Source: Candidatus Poribacteria bacterium (lineage in GTDB: Bacteria > Poribacteria > WGA-4E > WGA-3G). From it: a DNA stretch of 55,475 nucleotides. The notes beneath the pieces were generated by a model. That model was not told where the DNA came from. It did no database searches and saw only the letters and a program-made list of their open reading frames with translations. The position numbers were made by a program, and so were the translations under genes. The stretch's first letter is position 1; each line of letters starts with the position of its first letter. The stretch covers positions 1-55,475 of the forward strand of contig PYJA01000042.1 of NCBI GenBank assembly GCA_003635185.1. Direction: 5' to 3'. Positions 41,759 through 52,100 of the stretch are shown one piece after another.

Positions 41759-41887
41759 TAGTTTGTGCAGATGTGGACACAAACTAAAAGTTTGTGCTAC
41801 AACCCCGGTAGGTTCGGTTTCCTAACAGAACCGAACATAATATCCAATTAATTCTAAAGTCTACTATAGTGCTTAGTCAAGTGCTAA

Positions 41888-42159
41888 TTGATAGGGGGTA
41901 TGTAAAGTTTTTGTCACTAACCGTTGTTCTTTCTTATCCGAGGGTTTTTAATCCGATTTCATTTTGTTAGAATCGCGGAAAGCACGGAGAACGCGGAAAA
42001 CACGGAAAGGTGGACTTTTACCCCAATTCTCATATATATGCTAATGCTTTGAAAATATTGCTGTCCCAGAAAGCAACACCTTCCGCGTCATCCGTGTCCT
42101 CCGCGTCATCCGCGATTCTGACAAAAAAGGTGACAGAAACTTTACACACCCTTGATAGG
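41888..42159. mobile_element. 256-bp IS256-like MITE with 8-bp target duplication
   Basis: The element spans 41896-42151. Both ends start GGGTATGTAAAG or GGGTGTGTAAAG followed by TTTYTGTCAC. The inverted similarity runs on through AGAATCGCGGA and repeated ACACGG/ACGCGGA units. TTGATAGG flanks it directly at 41888-41895 and 42152-42159. The 8-bp duplication and GGG-starting ends resemble IS256-type elements, but it has no gene. Confidence 0.65.
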
Positions 42160-42167
42160 TCTTGAAA

Positions 42168-42242
42168 GTAGTCGGGAATCGGAGTTCCCTCGGACCATAA
42201 GCGGTCGATCGGTAGGAGCGATCTCCGAATCGCGACCTACAA
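42168..42242. repeat. Dispersed palindromic repeat (TCGGGAATCGGAGTTCCCTC type)
   Basis: Two arms, TAGTCGGGAATCGGAGTTCC and GTAGGAGCGATCTCCGAATC, lie about 45 bp apart and are imperfectly complementary. The same two arms occur in swapped order inside the MITE at 46707-46842. The spacer 42246-42366 holds nothing recognisable. Confidence 0.55.
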
Positions 42243-42366
42243 TAATATGTTGACGAAGCAATAGGTGCTATCACAAAAGAATATTGAGTGTAAACGCGCC
42301 TTTGACCTTACTGCATTGTTACTATGAAAAAGGATTCTTAATCTTCCGGTATTTCTGCCTCTTTTA

Positions 42367-42648
42367 TCACGTTACTTTTATAGTTACTTTCAATTCGTTC
42401 CCCTGCTGGTCCATACCCTCGTTGATATCATCAGGGTTAACTTGCGTCATTATAGTCAACGCCATATCCAATATTCTAAGGATATGCCGCATCATATAAT
42501 GAATATCCCCCGTTGTAACACCAGTTAGAAATAGGACTTCACAATGCTTCTCATTCTTAAGTCGGTGCATTTGTTTGACAAGTGATTTTGTGACCCTATC
42601 CAATCCATCTTTTTTAATTGGATCAGGCCCTATTATAATCCGAATCAT
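42367..42648 (-). CDS. Small hypothetical protein
   Basis: 93 residues, no signal or membrane segment. It begins MIRIIIGPDPIKKDGLDRVT, with a mid helix MMRHILRILDMALTIMTQV and an acidic segment NPDDINEGMDQQG. Family not recognised. AGGAGAG lies about 10 nt ahead of the ATG. It follows the permease gene by 93 bp on the same strand and may be co-transcribed. The ribosome-binding site and natural composition favour a real gene. Confidence 0.5.
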   Translation of the reverse strand: MIRIIIGPDPIKKDGLDRVTKSLVKQMHRLKNEKHCEVLFLTGVTTGDIHYMMRHILRILDMALTIMTQVNPDDINEGMDQQGNELKVTIKVT

Positions 42649-42741
42649 ATAGATTGAACTCTCCTTATACTTTTATCTTTCGCGCGTGCTTTCGTTCAGT
42701 AGATCGGTATACTATCCATCATACATAACAACTCTCTCGGA

Positions 42742-44100
42742 TTACGCAAAGCCGATGTAGCGAGCAATAAAGAACACGGCGAAATAGTGGACAAGTGGAT
42801 TTAATTCTTTATGCCGTCCAGTGACTAACTTTAGAAACGAAATAGAAATAAAACCGAATGCAATGCCATCAGTAATACTAAAACTCAACGGCATCAAAAA
42901 CACAGTCAGCGCAGCGGGGATTGCTTCAGTAAAATCATCCCAATTGATATTAATTAAGTCTTTCAACATCAGTCCGCCCACAGCTATCAGGGCAGGACCA
43001 ATAATTGGATGGAGCGGAATAGTTGCTGTTGTCGGATTCCCACTAATTACTACAATTTGATCAAATAGAATTTCCCCACCAACAACTTTAATGAGAGGTG
43101 AGAAAAATAGAGCAAGTAGCATCAAAAGCCCAACAACAACTGAAGTGAGTCCGGTACGTCCTCCCTCAGCAATACCAGAAGCACTTTCAATATAACACGT
43201 AACCGTTGAAGTGCCGAGACAAGCACCGCCAACTGAACCGATCGCATCTGTCAAGAGTGCCTGTCGACCTTTAGAGAGTTTCCCATCCTCAAGTAGGTCT
43301 GCCTCATGTCCGGTTGCCGTAAGAGTGCCGATACTATCAAACATGTCAACAGAAAAGAAAACGAATATGATCGGAATTAACTCTACTCTGTTAAAGATGT
43401 CTGGAAAACTTAGTTTAAAAAACGTCGGAGCTATGGATGGTGGTGCTGAGACGACACCATTGAATTTGACGATTCCAAAGAGCAAAGATAGGACAGTTGT
43501 GGCGAGAATTCCCATGAGAATGGCACCCTTTACTCGGTGAGCCATAAGTGTCAATGTAATAAATATACCTACGATTGCTATCAGCACCGGTTTCGAATGG
43601 ATATCACCGAGTGTAACAAACGTAGCACCGTGTAACGTAATGATACCACTCATCTGCAAACCGATGAAAGCGATGAACAATCCTATCCCGACAGCAATAG
43701 CATTGTGGAGCGAAGATGGCAAAGCATTCATGACAGCTGCACGTAAACCGACAAATGAAAGGACCACGAACAGCATGCCTGAAATAAAAACGATGCCTAA
43801 AGCTTGTTCCCATTCTAGGTTCAGTCCCTGACAAACACTAAATACAAAGTAGGCGTTAATACCCATACCGGGTGCAAGTGCAATAGGGTAATTGGTCATG
43901 AATGCCATCAGGATAGTCGCACCAGCACTGGCAAGACAGGTTGCAACCATAACTGAGCCAGGCTCCATGCCAGCTATTGAAAGAAGCGCTGGTTGCACAA
44001 AAATTATATACGAGAGTGTCGCAAAGGTCGTAAAACCTGCGACAATCTCTCGCCTAATACTCGTACCGTTCTCTTTTATACGAAATAATTTTTCTAACAT
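42742..44100 (-). CDS. NCS2-family purine permease (AzgA-like)
   Basis: 452 residues, about 13 transmembrane segments. The AzgA/PbuG-like signature is strong: EIVAGFTTFATLSYIIFVQP, ALAPGMGINAYFVFSVC, AIAVGIGLFIAFIGLQ, FFSVDMFDSIGTLTATG and GTSTVTCYIESASGIAEGGRTGL. These proton-linked carriers import hypoxanthine, guanine or adenine. GGGAGG is ahead of the ATG. It follows apt by 82 bp on the same strand, giving a salvage unit: uptake of base, then conversion to nucleotide. Confidence 0.9.
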   Translation of the reverse strand: MLEKLFRIKENGTSIRREIVAGFTTFATLSYIIFVQPALLSIAGMEPGSVMVATCLASAGATILMAFMTNYPIALAPGMGINAYFVFSVCQGLNLEWEQALGIVFISGMLFVVLSFVGLRAAVMNALPSSLHNAIAVGIGLFIAFIGLQMSGIITLHGATFVTLGDIHSKPVLIAIVGIFITLTLMAHRVKGAILMGILATTVLSLLFGIVKFNGVVSAPPSIAPTFFKLSFPDIFNRVELIPIIFVFFSVDMFDSIGTLTATGHEADLLEDGKLSKGRQALLTDAIGSVGGACLGTSTVTCYIESASGIAEGGRTGLTSVVVGLLMLLALFFSPLIKVVGGEILFDQIVVISGNPTTATIPLHPIIGPALIAVGGLMLKDLININWDDFTEAIPAALTVFLMPLSFSITDGIAFGFISISFLKLVTGRHKELNPLVHYFAVFFIARYIGFA

Positions 44101-44182
44101 AATCCCTCCCTAATAGTGTCCATCGAATTGACAATTGCTATATCTGCTGTTTCACCTATTCAAAAGTATAATCCGAGACTTG

Positions 44183-44698
44183 CTAATATTTAATGAGAGA
44201 AAAAATATCCAAGTCTCCCAATTTTTCTCGTCCCTCGAGTTCCGTGAGTTCAATCAAAAGGGCAATACTAACTATGTCCCCACCCAGTTTTTCAACAAGT
44301 TCAACTGTTGCACTGAGCGTTCCACCAGTAGCTAAGAGATCATCACATATCAGTACGCGAGTCCCCTCTGGAAAAGCGTCCTGATGAATTGTGAGTGTAT
44401 CATTGCCGTATTCAAGGTCGTAGGCCACTTCATGCGTGTCAAACGGTAGTTTCCCCTCTTTTCGGACAGGAACGAAGCCTGCTCCCAAGCGATGCGCGAC
44501 AGCAGAAGCAAAAATAAAACCCCGTGATTCAATTCCTACAATTACGTCAATCACCTCATATTTATAATAGTTTGCAAACACCTCAATCGCAGCGTAGAAG
44601 ACAGCACCATTCCCTAAAAGGGGTGTAATATCTTTAAATGAAATACCCGGTTCTGGAAAATCCGGGACATTTCGAATAAATTTAGCAAAATCGCTCAT
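44183..44698 (-). CDS. apt: Adenine phosphoribosyltransferase
   Basis: 171 residues, standard Apt length. PGISFKDITPLL, VGIESRGFIFASAVAHRLGAGFVPVRK and the PRPP-binding loop VLICDDLLATGGTLSATVEL are all intact. The enzyme makes AMP from adenine and PRPP. Adenine could come from the MTA phosphorylase at 13957 or from the purine permease downstream. AAGGAAGG precedes the ATG. Confidence 0.95.
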   Translation of the reverse strand: MSDFAKFIRNVPDFPEPGISFKDITPLLGNGAVFYAAIEVFANYYKYEVIDVIVGIESRGFIFASAVAHRLGAGFVPVRKEGKLPFDTHEVAYDLEYGNDTLTIHQDAFPEGTRVLICDDLLATGGTLSATVELVEKLGGDIVSIALLIELTELEGREKLGDLDIFSLIKY

Positions 44699-44766
44699 AT
44701 CCTTCCTTAACTTTAAGTTTCAATAATTTTAGAACTTACGTATTTCCTCTTAAAGTCCCTTGATAA

Positions 44767-44803
44767 GTTGTAGGGCAAAAGCTTGAAGCCACTTACCCTA
44801 CAA
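44767..44803. repeat. Hairpin between pckG and apt
   Basis: GTTGTAGGG and CCCTACAAC are perfect 9-bp arms around a partly paired 19-nt interior. It may mark the end of the pckG transcript, though no T-tract follows. Confidence 0.45.
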
Positions 44804-44820
44804 CACAAATTACTGCACTG

Positions 44821-46614
44821 TTATTGACTTTGACGGAGACGGGTTTCTAATGCCTCTAATTCTTCCGACAAAGCCTCGGGCAGCTTATCCTCAAATCGTT
44901 CGTAATGTTCGCGAATAGACTGAATTTCGTTCAACCATTCCTCAGCATCAACGTGCAGCAATTCTGTCATCTGAGCCTCAGTCACTTCAAGTCCAGAGGT
45001 GTCAATTGCATCTGGAGCCGGCAAAAAACCGATAGGCGTTTCAACCGCTTCACTTTTTCCGCTAATACGTTCAACAATCCACTTAAGGACACGGCTATTT
45101 TCACCAAAACCTGGCCAAAGCCATCCGCCATCCGCATCTTTACGGAACCAATTGACGTAAAAAATGCGCGGCAGTTTGTCAGCATCAGTTTTTTCTCCCA
45201 TTTCTAACCAGTGTGCAAAGTAGTCGCCCATGTTATAACCGCAGAATGGGAGCATCGCCATCGGATCGCGTCTCAGTTCACCGACAGTACCTGCCGCAGC
45301 GGCAGTCCGTTCAGAGGAAGCAATAGACCCAATAAAGGTACCGTGTTGCCAATTAAATGCTTCAAAGACAAGCGGTACAGTTGTAGCGCGGCGTCCACCG
45401 AAAAGAATAGCAGAAATAGGCACACCTTTCGGATTTTCCCAATTCGGATCGATGATAGGACATTGTGACGCAGGGGTCGTATAGCGGGAATTGGGATGTG
45501 CTGCCGTCTTTTCATCGCCGGGATGCCACTCCTCACCGAGCCAACTTGTGGCTGTTTCGGGCGGTTCTTCAGTCATCTCCTCCCACCACACATCTGTATC
45601 TGAAGTCAGCGCAGCGTTTGTAAAGATGGAATTTGATCCGAGCGTGTGCATCGCATTCGGGTTGGTATCCATAGACGTTCCCGGTGCAACACCGAAAAAT
45701 CCTGCTTCAGGATTGATTGCATAGAGTCGACCGTCTTCACCAAACTTCATCCAAGCGATGTCATCACCGATAGTTTCTGCTTTCCATCCTGGAATAGTAG
45801 GTGTTAGCATAGCGAGGTTCGTTTTTCCACAAGCACTTGGGAACGCTGCGGCGATATAGGTTTTTTCACCTTCAGGACTGGTTAAGCCCAAAATGAGCAT
45901 GTGTTCTGCCATCCATTCATCGTTTTTCGCCATAATAGAGGCGATACGCAGGGCATAGCATTTTTTACCGAGCAACGCATTACCACCATATCCGCTACCG
46001 TAGGACCAGATGGAGCGTTCCTCTGGAAAGTGAACAATATATTTATTATCAGGGTCGCAGGGCCACGAAACATCTTCTTGCCCCGGTTCAAGCGGTGCTC
46101 CTACTGAATGTAAACATGGAACAAAATCGCCATCTTCACCTAAAATCTCCAACACATCTTTGCCCATGCGCGTCATAATACGCATATTGACAACAACGTA
46201 AGCTGAATCGCTAATTTCCACTCCGATATGTGAAATCGGCGACCCAAGTGGTCCCATACTGAAAGGAACGACGTACATCGTCCGTCCCTTCATACATCCT
46301 TTAAAAAGCCCTTTTAGGGTCGTCTTCATCTCATCCGGGTCATGCCAATTGTTTGTAGGTCCTGCCTCAGCTGGGGTTTTGGCGCAAATATATGTTCTTC
46401 CTTCAACGCGAGCAACGTCTGCTGGATTAGACCGAGCGAGATAACTGCCCGGACGTTTATCCGGATTCAATCGAACAAATGTCCCATTCTGAACCAATTG
46501 TTCACATAATCTATCGTTCTCTTCTTGAGAACCATCACACCAATAAATATCATCGGGTTGGCACAGTTCCGCTGCTTCCTGAACCCAACTGAGCAATTTA
46601 CTATTGTTTGTCAT
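44821..46614 (-). CDS. pckG: Phosphoenolpyruvate carboxykinase (GTP)
   Basis: 597 residues, the size of GTP-type enzymes (ATP-type are about 530). The P-loop with its reactive cysteine is [13 protein letters not shown] (261-266), preceded by [20 protein letters not shown] and followed by [15 protein letters not shown]. The enzyme interconverts oxaloacetate and PEP with GTP, the first committed step of gluconeogenesis. GGAGG lies 6 nt ahead of the ATG. The presence of a YvcK-like gluconeogenesis factor in the same window is consistent but not evidence of a link. Confidence 0.95.
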   Translation of the reverse strand: MTNNSKLLSWVQEAAELCQPDDIYWCDGSQEENDRLCEQLVQNGTFVRLNPDKRPGSYLARSNPADVARVEGRTYICAKTPAEAGPTNNWHDPDEMKTTLKGLFKGCMKGRTMYVVPFSMGPLGSPISHIGVEISDSAYVVVNMRIMTRMGKDVLEILGEDGDFVPCLHSVGAPLEPGQEDVSWPCDPDNKYIVHFPEERSIWSYGSGYGGNALLGKKCYALRIASIMAKNDEWMAEHMLILGLTSPEGEKTYIAAAFPSACGKTNLAMLTPTIPGWKAETIGDDIAWMKFGEDGRLYAINPEAGFFGVAPGTSMDTNPNAMHTLGSNSIFTNAALTSDTDVWWEEMTEEPPETATSWLGEEWHPGDEKTAAHPNSRYTTPASQCPIIDPNWENPKGVPISAILFGGRRATTVPLVFEAFNWQHGTFIGSIASSERTAAAAGTVGELRRDPMAMLPFCGYNMGDYFAHWLEMGEKTDADKLPRIFYVNWFRKDADGGWLWPGFGENSRVLKWIVERISGKSEAVETPIGFLPAPDAIDTSGLEVTEAQMTELLHVDAEEWLNEIQSIREHYERFEDKLPEALSEELEALETRLRQSQ

Positions 46615-46706
46615 CCAAATCCTCCATTTTTACTTTGTCAAACTATATTATCACAGAATCAGATATGTTGCAATCATTTTAAGATAATGGCACGGAATTT
46701 CGTTCT

Positions 46707-46842
46707 TATAGTGAACTTTGAAAATAAAGATACACATTTTCTGTAGGAGCGATCTCCGAATCGCGACAAACTCACTGATAGTCGGGAATCGGAGTTCCCT
46801 CCTACATCTCAAAATGTCCTATTAATTCTAAAGTTTACTATA
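46707..46842. mobile_element. TATAGT-type MITE, 136 bp
   Basis: Left end TATAGTGAACTTTGAAAATA, right end TATTAATTCTAAAGTTTACTATA (inverse). The left end aligns closely with the IS630 terminus at 117 (TATAGTAAAG...AAATAAG...ACATTTTC). The inner hairpin is GTAGGAGCGATCTCCGAATC against GGGAATCGGAGTTCCCTCCTAC. Confidence 0.7.
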
Positions 46843-46991
46843 TTAACGTGAGTTTGATAAATCCGGTAGGTTGGGTTGAACCGAAGGTGAAACCCAACAT
46901 TTTCAGTATATCAAGGCGTTTCTTGTTGGGTTTCGTGCCTCAACCCAACGGACATCTATATTCAATCTAATTATCAAACTCACGTTATATT
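46840..46991. mobile_element. 142-bp MITE of a different family with 5-bp target duplication
   Basis: The terminal inverted repeats AACGTGAGTTTGATAA and TTATCAAACTCACGTT (46845 and 46986) are perfect over 16 bp. ATATT flanks it directly on both sides. The interior has an inverted repeat built on GTTGGGTT and AACCCAAC. It stands directly beside the TATAGT-type element. Confidence 0.6.
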
Positions 46992-47043
46992 CAGCTTGCG
47001 TGATACGCGTGCTGTTTATATTTATAATTAAAGGAGAAAATTT

Positions 47044-48555
47044 ATGTTTTCGAATAAAGTGTCTTTTCTATTCAAGTCTTTACCTATGATTCTTGCGTCG
47101 TTGTTACTACAACATATCATAGAAAAAAGGCCGACCGCAGGATCTGTGACAAATATGCACCGTGTGTGGAACGCGATGAAATTTGTACTAACCTTTTGTT
47201 TAGTGCTCACGTTACTTATCGGTTGTGGTGGAGATCCGAACTTGGATGATCCGAAAGTGCGCGAGAAAGTTTTGGTTGAAGCAATTGAACTGGATACATT
47301 GCAGACTCGCCGTGCTCCATCAGGTGAAGACTTATATTACGCACCTAATCAAGAAAGACCGTACAATGGATGGGTAAAAAGCAATAGTGAACTCTACCAG
47401 TTTCAGAACGGTAAGCTACACGGTCCTTATATCCGTTGGTACAGTAACCAGCAGAATTCAGCAAAAGGCACCTTCCTGAACGGACAGATGAATGGTTTGT
47501 GGACGGAGTGGTATGAAAACGGGCAGAAAAGTGAAGAGGGACCTTACAAAGATGATAGTCGAGACGGCACTTGGGTCTTCTGGTATGAAAACGGGCAGAA
47601 AGACAGTGAAGGTGCTTATGTAAGTGGTTCTAAAGATGGCTTGTGGACTGAATGGTATGCCGATGGAAAAGAAGAATCGAAGGGGAACTACGCAAATGGG
47701 AAAAGAGATGGTGCATGGGGCTTTTTGTATGAAAATGGTCAGAAAAGCAGTGAAGGTGCTTATATAAGTGGTTCTAAAGATGGCTTGTGGACCGAATGGT
47801 ATACTGATGGGAAAGAGAAATCAAAGGGCACTTACAAAGCAGATATAAAAGACGGGATGTGGACTCTTTGGCACGAAAATGGTCAGAAAAGCAGTGAAGG
47901 TGCTTATATAAGTGGGGCTACAGAAGGCTTATGGACCGAATGGTATGAAAATGGTCAAAAAAGTGAAGAAGGGAACTACAAAGACGACTTTCGTGTTGGT
48001 ACGTGGACTTGGTGGTATGATAACGGGGCAAAGAAGGCAACAGGAACATTTAAGGAAGGTAAAGATTGGAGTCTTGTTTACCTAAAATCTCAACCAGTTC
48101 CCCATAGCTCCGATGGTGAATTTTGGATTAATGGTATTGCACATGGTAAGTGGACCTTTTGGTACGCGAATGGCCAGAAGAAAACAGAAGGAATCTATAG
48201 CGCAGGTAACGGAACAGGTTCGTGGGTGTGGTGGTATGCCAATGGACAGAAGGCATTAGAAGGAACCTTTAAGAAAGTTCAGTCTGGTATCTATGCCTCT
48301 GAATTCAATAACTATGATAGTTCCAAATTTGCTGTTGCTGGTGTGGCCCACGGCAAGTGGACGTATTGGTATAATTATAATGGGTCAACTGATAGCAAAC
48401 GCTATAAGCGTTCCCAAGGGAAATTGTATGAAATCACTATTGAAAAGGACACGATAGAAGTTGACCGTTGGAGCAGGGATGGGTATTGGCAAAGTAATGC
48501 ATTCACTAGTTTCAATATGAAGTATAGGACTCGCTTTGAAATACTTGAGCAGTAA
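47044..48555 (+). CDS. Lipoprotein of tandem MORN-type repeats (YwqK-like)
   Basis: 503 residues as an open frame from an ATG with perfect AAGGAG. However, the signal peptide MKFVLTFCLVLTLLIGC begins at internal Met45 (47176), with the lipobox cysteine at residue 61 of the long form; the shorter form is the more likely exported product. From about residue 115 to 360 lie about ten 23-24-residue repeats of the pattern G-x-W-T-E-W-Y-x-N-G-Q-K-x-x-E-G-x-Y, the MORN_2/YwqK type, with two longer insertions. The family is thought to bind proteins or lipids. The role is unknown. A small lipoprotein gene follows 121 bp later. Confidence 0.75.
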   Translation: MFSNKVSFLFKSLPMILASLLLQHIIEKRPTAGSVTNMHRVWNAMKFVLTFCLVLTLLIGCGGDPNLDDPKVREKVLVEAIELDTLQTRRAPSGEDLYYAPNQERPYNGWVKSNSELYQFQNGKLHGPYIRWYSNQQNSAKGTFLNGQMNGLWTEWYENGQKSEEGPYKDDSRDGTWVFWYENGQKDSEGAYVSGSKDGLWTEWYADGKEESKGNYANGKRDGAWGFLYENGQKSSEGAYISGSKDGLWTEWYTDGKEKSKGTYKADIKDGMWTLWHENGQKSSEGAYISGATEGLWTEWYENGQKSEEGNYKDDFRVGTWTWWYDNGAKKATGTFKEGKDWSLVYLKSQPVPHSSDGEFWINGIAHGKWTFWYANGQKKTEGIYSAGNGTGSWVWWYANGQKALEGTFKKVQSGIYASEFNNYDSSKFAVAGVAHGKWTYWYNYNGSTDSKRYKRSQGKLYEITIEKDTIEVDRWSRDGYWQSNAFTSFNMKYRTRFEILEQ

Positions 48556-48676
48556 CGCTCAACACGAAATTGAGGGAACAGAAACAACGTCGGAACCGAT
48601 CGATTAAATCATTATATCAAAAACTATGGTGAATAATGAACACACCACAAGATTGAAAAACTATGGGAGGTAAAAC

Positions 48677-49060
48677 ATGAAACTTGCGAATCAAACTTTT
48701 GTTCCATTCGTTTTGGTTCTCACTATACTCACTTTACTTATTGGGTGCGGCGGCGGCACCCAAAAACCGAGTGCATCTGTCATAAGCAAACTGGTAGAAG
48801 AAAATCTTAGTAAGGGCGTGCCAGCATCTTGGGTAGAAGCCCGTTTCTGGACGACACAAGCAACAATAAAGAAAATTAAAATAGAGGAATGGGGAAAATT
48901 CAATGAAGCGCGAAAGTATTGGCCTGCCAAGATCAGAGTGGTTGGCACTGCTAAGGCAGAAATGGGGTTCTTTGAGTTTGAAGATCGTGATTTTGATGTC
49001 GTTGCTGAATTTATATTCTCTCAAGATGATTTCGGAAAATGGCAGTGTTCTCGGAAATGA
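48677..49060 (+). CDS. Small hypothetical lipoprotein
   Basis: 127 residues. Signal peptide with LTLLIGC lipobox (Cys24), nearly the same as that of the preceding MORN protein, then a GGG linker and a compact alpha/beta domain ending FIFSQDDFGKWQCSRK. A second Cys near the C terminus is alone. GGGAGG lies ahead of the ATG. Family not recognised. The shared signal peptide suggests common origin or co-targeting with the neighbour. Confidence 0.7.
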   Translation: MKLANQTFVPFVLVLTILTLLIGCGGGTQKPSASVISKLVEENLSKGVPASWVEARFWTTQATIKKIKIEEWGKFNEARKYWPAKIRVVGTAKAEMGFFEFEDRDFDVVAEFIFSQDDFGKWQCSRK

Positions 49061-49163
49061 TTAACATTTCAGTGAGATTGTCCTGTATCACAATCTTGTT
49101 TTAGAGGGTGGTCTGAATTTCCGATGGCAGTACGATAACGTATCTGAAGGAGCATGTTTGATT

Positions 49164-52100
49164 ATGAAGCACTGTTTTTTTATTCCACAAAAATGGATGG
49201 CTAATGTTAGAACCCTCGTTGGGGGACTGATGCTTTTTATTTTTATGTTTCCGGGATTGGTTGAAGCACTTCAAACTGCCTTGATTAGGACCAGCGACGG
49301 CGGTGTTTACCAAATCCGTTTTCGCAATAAAGCCCCAAGGCGCGGTGGTTATGATTTGGGCGATTTTGTACAGGATTTTTCGATTTATGATCAATCGGGA
49401 AGCGTAAAGTTGTGTCCGGGTAATGATGACGACATAACGTGGGAACTTTACACTGCAGCACGAGTTTTAGCAAAAACTATACGCAAGACATCCGTCTATT
49501 CCAAAACAGACCTCATTGAAGCTTTTAAACAATCCGCAGAAAATTTGGGATATAATATATCAACTTATGTTGCAGTTTCAACTTTAATTAATACAATATC
49601 AGAAAGCACAGGTCTTCAAAAACTTAGTGTTGGTAGTTTATTATCTTCTGGTGCCCCAGCAACTCTAAAGGCAGTATCAATTATTACAAGCTTAGCAAAT
49701 ATTGAGTTTAAACTACGAAAGGTTTATCTTGCTTTTTCTATGGCTGACAGATATGCTAACACTGCAATACGTCTGCAGAATTTGGCTAATCAGCATGCCC
49801 CCAGATTATGGTATGCCATAAATGCCGGAGAGATTTTTGAGGTTACTGGGTCATCCTTCACAATAGATTCTGTCGAGCTTTTAGATGATATCAAGTTACT
49901 TGACCCATTGCGATTGCGACTTATTGCCGAGGTATACGTTAGTTTGGCGGAAAAAGCAATTGAAGAGGGAATTGTCTTGTCGGAAAATCCAGATGCTTCG
50001 GATGTTCTATTGGGCTTTTTAGGTATTTCATCAATTATAGAGTTTATTCCAACTGCCATTGAAACTTATTTTACAGGTAAAGATTTAGAACATTTAGATA
50101 ATAGTATATCAACTCGGATGAAGAACACGATTAACCGCAATATTCAACAAATATATGATGATGCTAAGTATGATTTAAAATGGAACGGTTATTGTTTACC
50201 TCGATTGAAGTTCACTGCTGCATATCTTGACGTGTATGAAGGGGCAAGTCTTACCTATACTGTATCTCTGAATTCTCCACCCGATTCTACAGCCACTATC
50301 ACGATAAGCAGCAATAATAGTGATGCCACTGTTTCCCCAAACGTCTTAACGTTCACTCCCAGCGATTGGTATAAGCCGAAAGTCGTGACCCTTCGTGCTG
50401 CTACAGATACTGATAATATAAATGATAGGGTGTATCTGAGTCATACATCAACGGGTTATGGAGATGGTCGTATTTCACAAATCCCCTTTACTATCGTTGA
50501 TCGGAAGGGTAACAACTTTCCGATATCGGTGGATACAATTCTGCCTTTGAATTTGGGATTAGGTGATGAATTTAGATTAGACTTGGCGAAATACTTCCGT
50601 GATCCAGAAAACGCTAAACTTGTTTATTGGGCAAACACAGAGGATTTTAACGTGGTAACCGCTTCTCCAGATAAGTCAGGCTCTTGGATAACGATAAAGC
50701 CTTGGAAGATAGGAAGCACAAGGGTAACAGCTGGAGCAACAGACCCCGGAGGCTTGCGAGTCTCACAGACTTTCACAGTTACAGTCGCTGCAGCAGGTGT
50801 CAACGCTGCGCCGATTACAATCAACACGATTTCTGACCAAACGCTGATAATTGGAAATTCACTTCCTCCCCTGAATGTGTCAAACTACTTTCGTGATCCT
50901 GATGGTGATCTTCTCACTTATGCCGCATGGTCAAAACCGATGGGTATCGTAAAGGTGATACGAGAAGGGGATCAGATAACGATTGTACCTATAAGTGCTG
51001 GCAGCACCACGGTAATAGTAAGGGCAACAGATACCGAGGGTTTGCAAGTTTTTCAACGTATTACTGTTACCGTTACTACTCTGCAGATTCAGGAACCACC
51101 AACATCAGATCCCGTGAGCAAATTCTATGATTTAGCGATCCAATCTGTCAGTTCCAACAAAGAGAATTTATCCCCTGGTGAATCCTTCGTGCTGTATATT
51201 ACTGTCCGTAATAACGGACCCGATATATCTGACACCTCAGATATATTCTATTATCATTCCTCTGTTCAGGGACACTCTGTAACGGACCCGCCGCAACTGC
51301 AAGGGTCTGTGCCTTTGGATCCAATTGAGCCGGGTAAGCGTGAAACGAAGACAATTCGGTTACAGGCACCTTCAATTCCGAAAACATATTATTACGGTGC
51401 GTGGTTAGCATTTAAGACCGATGACATAGATATGAATAATAATGTTGGCACCGAAGTAGGTGTAACTGTCATGGATCCTACTGTTCGAACTCCTAATTCA
51501 CCAAACCCTGATATACCAATAGTTGAAATAGAAACAACTGAAGCACCACCACCGCCTGAAATAGAAACAACTGAAGCACCAACGACACCTGATATACCAA
51601 TAACTGAGGCACCAACGACACCTGATATACCAACAACCGAAGTGCCAACATCTCCTGAAATAGAAACAACCGAAGCACCACCACCGCCTGATATACCGAC
51701 AACTGAAGCACCACCACCGCCTGATATACCGACAACTGAAGCACCACCACCGCCTGAAATAGAAACAACTGAGGCACCATCACCTCCTGATATACCAACA
51801 ACTGAGGCACCACCACCGCCTGATATACCGACAACTGAAGCACCACCACCGCCTGAAATAGAAACAACTGAAGCACCACCACCGCCTGAAATAGAAACAA
51901 CCGAAGCACCACCACCGCCTGATATAGAAACGGTCACCATCCCAGGTATTAATTTTGGTTTCGGGGGTGGGAACACAAGGACAGAAAACGTCTGTGACCG
52001 GACGCAACAAGTGCTTGATGCAATCTTAGCAGCGATGGATGTTGACGACTGTGCTAATGTTGCCAGCAAGGACATGGATTCAATCACTACGTTAATGCTG

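Larger units (their letters stand above)
41146..41868. mobile_element. TATAGT-type MITE interrupted by a 558-bp cassette
   Basis: The left end TATAGTCCAACCTATAATCA at 41146 and right end AATTCTAAAGTCTACTATA at 41868 are inverses of the family type. Taking out 41185-41750 leaves a 157-bp element. It also restores its central hairpin: GTAGCA-TAAACTTTTAGTTTGTG pairs with CACAAACTAAAAGTTTGTGC-TAC. The reconstruction fits the size and structure of the intact copies. Confidence 0.7.

Noticed and set aside
51525-51920. Possible CRISPR or minisatellite outside genes
   Set aside because: Units are contiguous, in frame and coding, with no spacers.
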